Assembly: GCA_020723105.1 (NCBI GenBank)
Contig: DYJL01000001.1
Location: 62,001-126,000, forward strand
Source of the DNA: Nitrospira japonica
GTDB taxonomy: Bacteria; Nitrospirota; Thermodesulfovibrionia; UBA6902
DNA: 64,000 nt
Reading direction: 5' to 3'
This document shows, piece by piece, positions 61,475 through 64,000 of this stretch. Position numbers and translations under genes: made by a program. The notes beneath the pieces are model-generated. The model saw nothing but the letters and a program-made list of their open reading frames with translations, ran no database searches and was not told the DNA's origin. The first letter of the stretch is position 1. Each line of letters starts with the position of its first letter.

Positions 61475-62288
61475 ACACTTCATCCCTTCCAGTATCACAG
61501 CGCCTCCCTATCCTGTACAGATAGTCCTGATCGGCGCAGGCGGAACTGGCAGTCAGGTTCTGACCGGACTTGCTCGCATGCATTATGCGCTCAGAAAACT
61601 GGGACATTCGGGATTTATTCTTCATGTTATAGACGGGGACAGAGTATCTGAGGCCAATATCGGCAGACAGATATTTTCTCCATCCGACATCGGAAGAAAT
61701 AAAGCCGAAGTCCTGGTGACCAGGGTCAATACATTTTTCGGTCTCTCATGGATTGCCTATCCCGTAATGATGTCAAAAGAAATGAAAATAGACAGAAACG
61801 GATATGGATATCCTCCGATAATAATAACTGCTGTAGATACGGCTAATGGACGAATTGAAATAAGCGGTTGGTTAAGAAAAACCGACATGCTTTACTGGCT
61901 GGATTTCGGAAACAAAACCTCAAGCGGGCAGGTTATTCTGGGTACTCTGCCGGGATACGGGATAAAACAACCGTATAAACATGCCGTTGACAGAATGCCT
62001 ACGGTACTTGATCTTTATCCTGATATGGGAAATATAAACGAAAAAGATCAGGGGCCTTCATGTTCCTTTGAAGAGGCTCTACAAAGACAAGACCTCTTTA
62101 TAAATCAATGGGTTGCTACGGCAGGCTTAGAGCTTCTCTGGAAGTTCTTTCGCAGGGGCTATATAACCGAAAGCGGGGCGTTTATCAGCCTGAATCCGCT
62201 GACAATCAGATCCTTGCCGATTGATCCTGAGGTCTGGAGCAGGATGGGATGGGCGTATAAGGTGAGGAAGAGAAAGAAGGCAGCATAA
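61458..62288 (+). CDS. PRTRC system ThiF-family E1-like protein
   Basis: 276 residues from ATG 61458 (GGAGGG 3 nt upstream; the longer in-frame extension to 61362 lies inside A). IVLIGAGGTGSQVLTGLARMHY is the nucleotide loop, HVIDGDRVSEANIGRQIFSPSDIGRNKA the Asp/Asn/Arg catalytic set, IITAVDTANGR the crossover strand. As the E1-like member it should activate the Ubl C-terminus. Last gene of the operon, closed by a terminator. The PRTRC ParB and D members are not in this window. Confidence 0.87.
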   Translation: MDQKIKHFIPSSITAPPYPVQIVLIGAGGTGSQVLTGLARMHYALRKLGHSGFILHVIDGDRVSEANIGRQIFSPSDIGRNKAEVLVTRVNTFFGLSWIAYPVMMSKEMKIDRNGYGYPPIIITAVDTANGRIEISGWLRKTDMLYWLDFGNKTSSGQVILGTLPGYGIKQPYKHAVDRMPTVLDLYPDMGNINEKDQGPSCSFEEALQRQDLFINQWVATAGLELLWKFFRRGYITESGAFISLNPLTIRSLPIDPEVWSRMGWAYKVRKRKKAA

Positions 62289-62297
62289 ATCAATCAG

Positions 62298-62335
62298 GGG
62301 TATACATGGTTAATCCGGTATGCCCCTTTTTTTTC
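62298..62335 (+). terminator. Terminator after the PRTRC operon
   Basis: GGGGTATAC (62298-62306) with GGTATGCCCC (62318-62327), one G-T wobble, followed by a run of 8 Ts, 9 nt after the ThiF TAA. Confidence 0.85.
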
Positions 62336-62381
62336 TTAGCAGGTACAGAATTACTCTGTTTTTTTCTCTTTACGACACCCA

Positions 62382-63296
62382 TTATTTCCACGGCCCCGGG
62401 GCCGTCCATTTTCCACTAAACTTTTGCCTTCTTTTGACTGCATCGAGCGGTTTTAATAGAAATCGTTCTATCTCTTTTGCAACTGCTGAAAGTTCTTGTG
62501 GAGCATGTGTTATATCTCCTTTCTTCAAGAAAGCTTTCCAAAGTGTTTGCCTGTCGGATTTTATTTCATATATTTCTTCAGCAAACAGATTCTTGTCTTC
62601 CGGGAATGTCGTCTTGCGATGCGCGAAAGTTCTCTTTAGAGCTTCAGTGAGTTTTGAGCCGTCAAAATCAAATTGGTGCATCATAAGCCGGATATCGTAA
62701 AAATCTTTCATCCTGCTGTTAAGAAGTCCCAGCTTTACCATAGCCTCAAATTTCTCGCTTATAACGCTCTCCGGCGGATATCCTTTAAGACGAGGCCTGG
62801 GAAAATCTAAAATAGCAGGGTATTCAATTGCCTTTGGCCCTGGATATACACTGTCCCCGAAGGCGATATCAATCTGCATCGGTATCCGGGAACGCTGGAG
62901 AAATCCCGCAAACTTCACGCGTACTCCTTCATAATCCGCATCCTCTTTTATCCGGTATCCTTTCACTGCGTCAGGATCAAATATAAGGCCGTCTGAAATC
63001 ACTTCAGTTTTACAGATGTCCTTTATCATTTTTTCAATACTCGCAACCTGGTTATCAAAGCGCGCCAGGAAATCAATATCGAGAGTGGTCCTCCGCTGCG
63101 GCACATGCCAGACTGTAAACATTAATGCGCCTTTGAGAATAAACTTATCAGCATATTCGGAGCGACTGAGCCGATAAAGAAATCTTTCCATTCCGAAATA
63201 TTGCAATATCTCCGCAAAAGGACGATGTGTTTCTCTCGCCTTATTCTGGAGCTGCCCTCGAACAGAGGCCTCTATGTTTTTAATATCTTTTTTCAT
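62382..63296 (-). CDS. abiEii: AbiEii nucleotidyltransferase toxin
   Basis: 304 residues; ATGA overlap with abiEi. DNA polymerase-beta-type nucleotidyltransferase: FILKGALMFTVWH, then QRRTTLDIDFLARF with the metal-binding Asp-Ile-Asp, SEKFEAMVKLG and RMKDFYDIRLM. This is the AbiEii (type IV toxin) pattern, which targets tRNA or other RNA by adding nucleotides. A bacteriostatic addiction and phage-defence module. Confidence 0.88.
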   Translation of the reverse strand: MKKDIKNIEASVRGQLQNKARETHRPFAEILQYFGMERFLYRLSRSEYADKFILKGALMFTVWHVPQRRTTLDIDFLARFDNQVASIEKMIKDICKTEVISDGLIFDPDAVKGYRIKEDADYEGVRVKFAGFLQRSRIPMQIDIAFGDSVYPGPKAIEYPAILDFPRPRLKGYPPESVISEKFEAMVKLGLLNSRMKDFYDIRLMMHQFDFDGSKLTEALKRTFAHRKTTFPEDKNLFAEEIYEIKSDRQTLWKAFLKKGDITHAPQELSAVAKEIERFLLKPLDAVKRRQKFSGKWTAPGPWK

Positions 63297-63895
63297 AGCA
63301 GGGCTTCGAGTATGGGCTTAATGACATTATCAACCCGGCAAATTTTAGCATACTGCATAATCTCATTAGGTTTTACTCCTTTTTCCGTTATAGCGATCTT
63401 AAGAGCGTCTCTGGCAATATTCACCCCTATCTTATTACGAAATTTAAAACAATCAGCTATCGTTTTGGCAAGGCTGTACACTCTGATTGTATATCCCTCT
63501 ATTTCATGCTTTTCGATTCCCGCTTCCCAGGCTTCTTGCGCGAAGCGATAAAACTTTACCGGGGGGTATGTAATTTTATAAGAACGTGATGAACGTGAAA
63601 TAGCAATGTCAACAACGCGAGGTATCTCATTTGTCGCTTCATGAAATGCAAGGGCAGAAATAAGGCAGATAACACCTTTTGGCGCCTGAAGAGACGCTGT
63701 CACAAGGTCGGGATGGGAAGCAAATTCAAAGTTAGATAGACGATAAAGGCCCCGGGCAATTTTTTCTACCTTCCCGTCTTTGACCAGCGCAGCAAGTGAA
63801 TCGGGGTGGAATCCTGTTTTCAGTATAGAAGAGAAGCGCACAACTCCACCGTGTCCTTTAATATAATTAATCATTTCTTGCAAGCTCTTTTCCAT
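63293..63895 (-). CDS. abiEi: AbiEi antitoxin/transcriptional repressor
   Basis: 200 residues. N-terminal winged helix (MINYIKGHGGVVRFSSILKTGFHPDSLAALVKDGKVEKIARGLYRL by position) followed by the AbiEi C domain (ASLQAPKGVICLISALAFHEATNEIP; VYSLAKTIADCFKFRNKIG), the standard antitoxin that also represses its own promoter. Divergent inverted repeats lie at its promoter. Coupled to abiEii by 4 nt. Confidence 0.88.
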   Translation of the reverse strand: MEKSLQEMINYIKGHGGVVRFSSILKTGFHPDSLAALVKDGKVEKIARGLYRLSNFEFASHPDLVTASLQAPKGVICLISALAFHEATNEIPRVVDIAISRSSRSYKITYPPVKFYRFAQEAWEAGIEKHEIEGYTIRVYSLAKTIADCFKFRNKIGVNIARDALKIAITEKGVKPNEIMQYAKICRVDNVIKPILEALL

Positions 63896-63903
63896 GTTAC
63901 ACC

Positions 63904-63959
63904 CGTATAATATGACGCCACATATTAATAAGTGTATGCATATTATACGGTATTGTCAA
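63904..63959 (-). promoter_or_regulatory. AbiE promoter with 11-bp inverted-repeat operator
   Basis: Minus-strand TTGACA (63959-63954), 17-nt spacer, TACACT (63936-63931). Perfect inverted repeats CGTATAATATG (63904-63914) and CATATTATACG (63939-63949) flank the -10: one arm in the spacer, one just past the start site. AbiEi is known to bind inverted repeats in its own promoter, which fits autorepression. Confidence 0.72.
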
Positions 63960-64000
63960 TAACTCCCTTCCAACGCTTCTTTATCCTTTCAAATTGATTA

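Noticed and set aside
1-64000. CRISPR array, tRNA, integrase or insertion sequence
   Set aside because: None seen: no spaced direct-repeat array, no cloverleaf-like sequence noticed, no recombinase or transposase motif in any frame read. An attachment site therefore cannot be placed.

Overview
This window is the interior of a large conjugative element, probably an integrative and conjugative element (ICE) or a conjugative plasmid, from a Gram-negative bacterium. The left third encodes an F-type type IV secretion system with periplasmic and outer-membrane parts (TraK, TraU, TraN, TraH, TraW/TrbC), which requires a diderm envelope. PKD/Ig-type surface proteins, moderate GC and a REP-like palindrome at 33.1 kb would fit an environmental Nitrospirota or deltaproteobacterial host, but this is a weak guess. 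No tRNA, rRNA, integrase, CRISPR or recognisable IS lies inside, so neither element boundary is in view.

Layout. 0-24 kb: transfer genes on the + strand (traE partial, traK, S26 peptidase, trbC-traW fusion, traU, traN, traL, trbI, traF, traH, traG). They are interrupted by cargo: a C25 (gingipain)-like secreted protein and a 1,119-residue PKD/Ig-repeat surface protein. TraA, TraB, TraV and TraC are not here. 24-30 kb: maintenance genes (ParM-like actin with a ParR-like partner, XRE repressor, lone receiver domain, exported thermonuclease, NERD protein). 30-34.5 kb: VirD4/TraD-type coupling ATPase lacking its own membrane anchor, flanked by two small membrane proteins, a NusG/KOW-like protein and an HD-domain protein.

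34.6-52.3 kb is a defence island: a DUF433/DUF5615 toxin-antitoxin pair; a TIGR02391-like protein; a ubiquitin-like conjugation operon (Ubl, E2/E1 fusion, DUF6527, small basic protein) with an XRE/ImmA regulator pair; a five-gene BREX type 3-like cassette (DUF499 ATPase, PglZ, DUF1156 methyltransferase, a 142-residue protein, SNF2 helicase); and a CBASS-like CD-NTase/SLATT pair. 52.4-64 kb: ArdC antirestriction protein, SNF2-like helicase, a LexA-like repressor with a PD-(D/E)XK protein, the PRTRC cassette (E, C, F, B, A, ThiF), and an AbiE toxin-antitoxin pair.

The most unusual signal is regulatory. A dispersed leader cassette recurs only on the + strand ahead of the element's own genes: a GTAATAC box, then 19-25 nt later an AGTAGA..ACGAA box, then (four copies) an intrinsic terminator, a TTATTT[CT] stretch and a strong ribosome site. 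Six full copies (24.7, 27.1, 29.0, 52.4, 53.4, 58.1 kb) and three GTAATAC-only copies (7.6, 17.5, 29.7 kb) mark nearly every + strand module. The terminators lie between the boxes and the genes, so expression should need read-through, and the element encodes a NusG-like KOW protein at 30.4 kb. I propose an element-wide antitermination or attenuation regulon. The boxes and hairpins are read directly from the sequence; the mechanism is inference.
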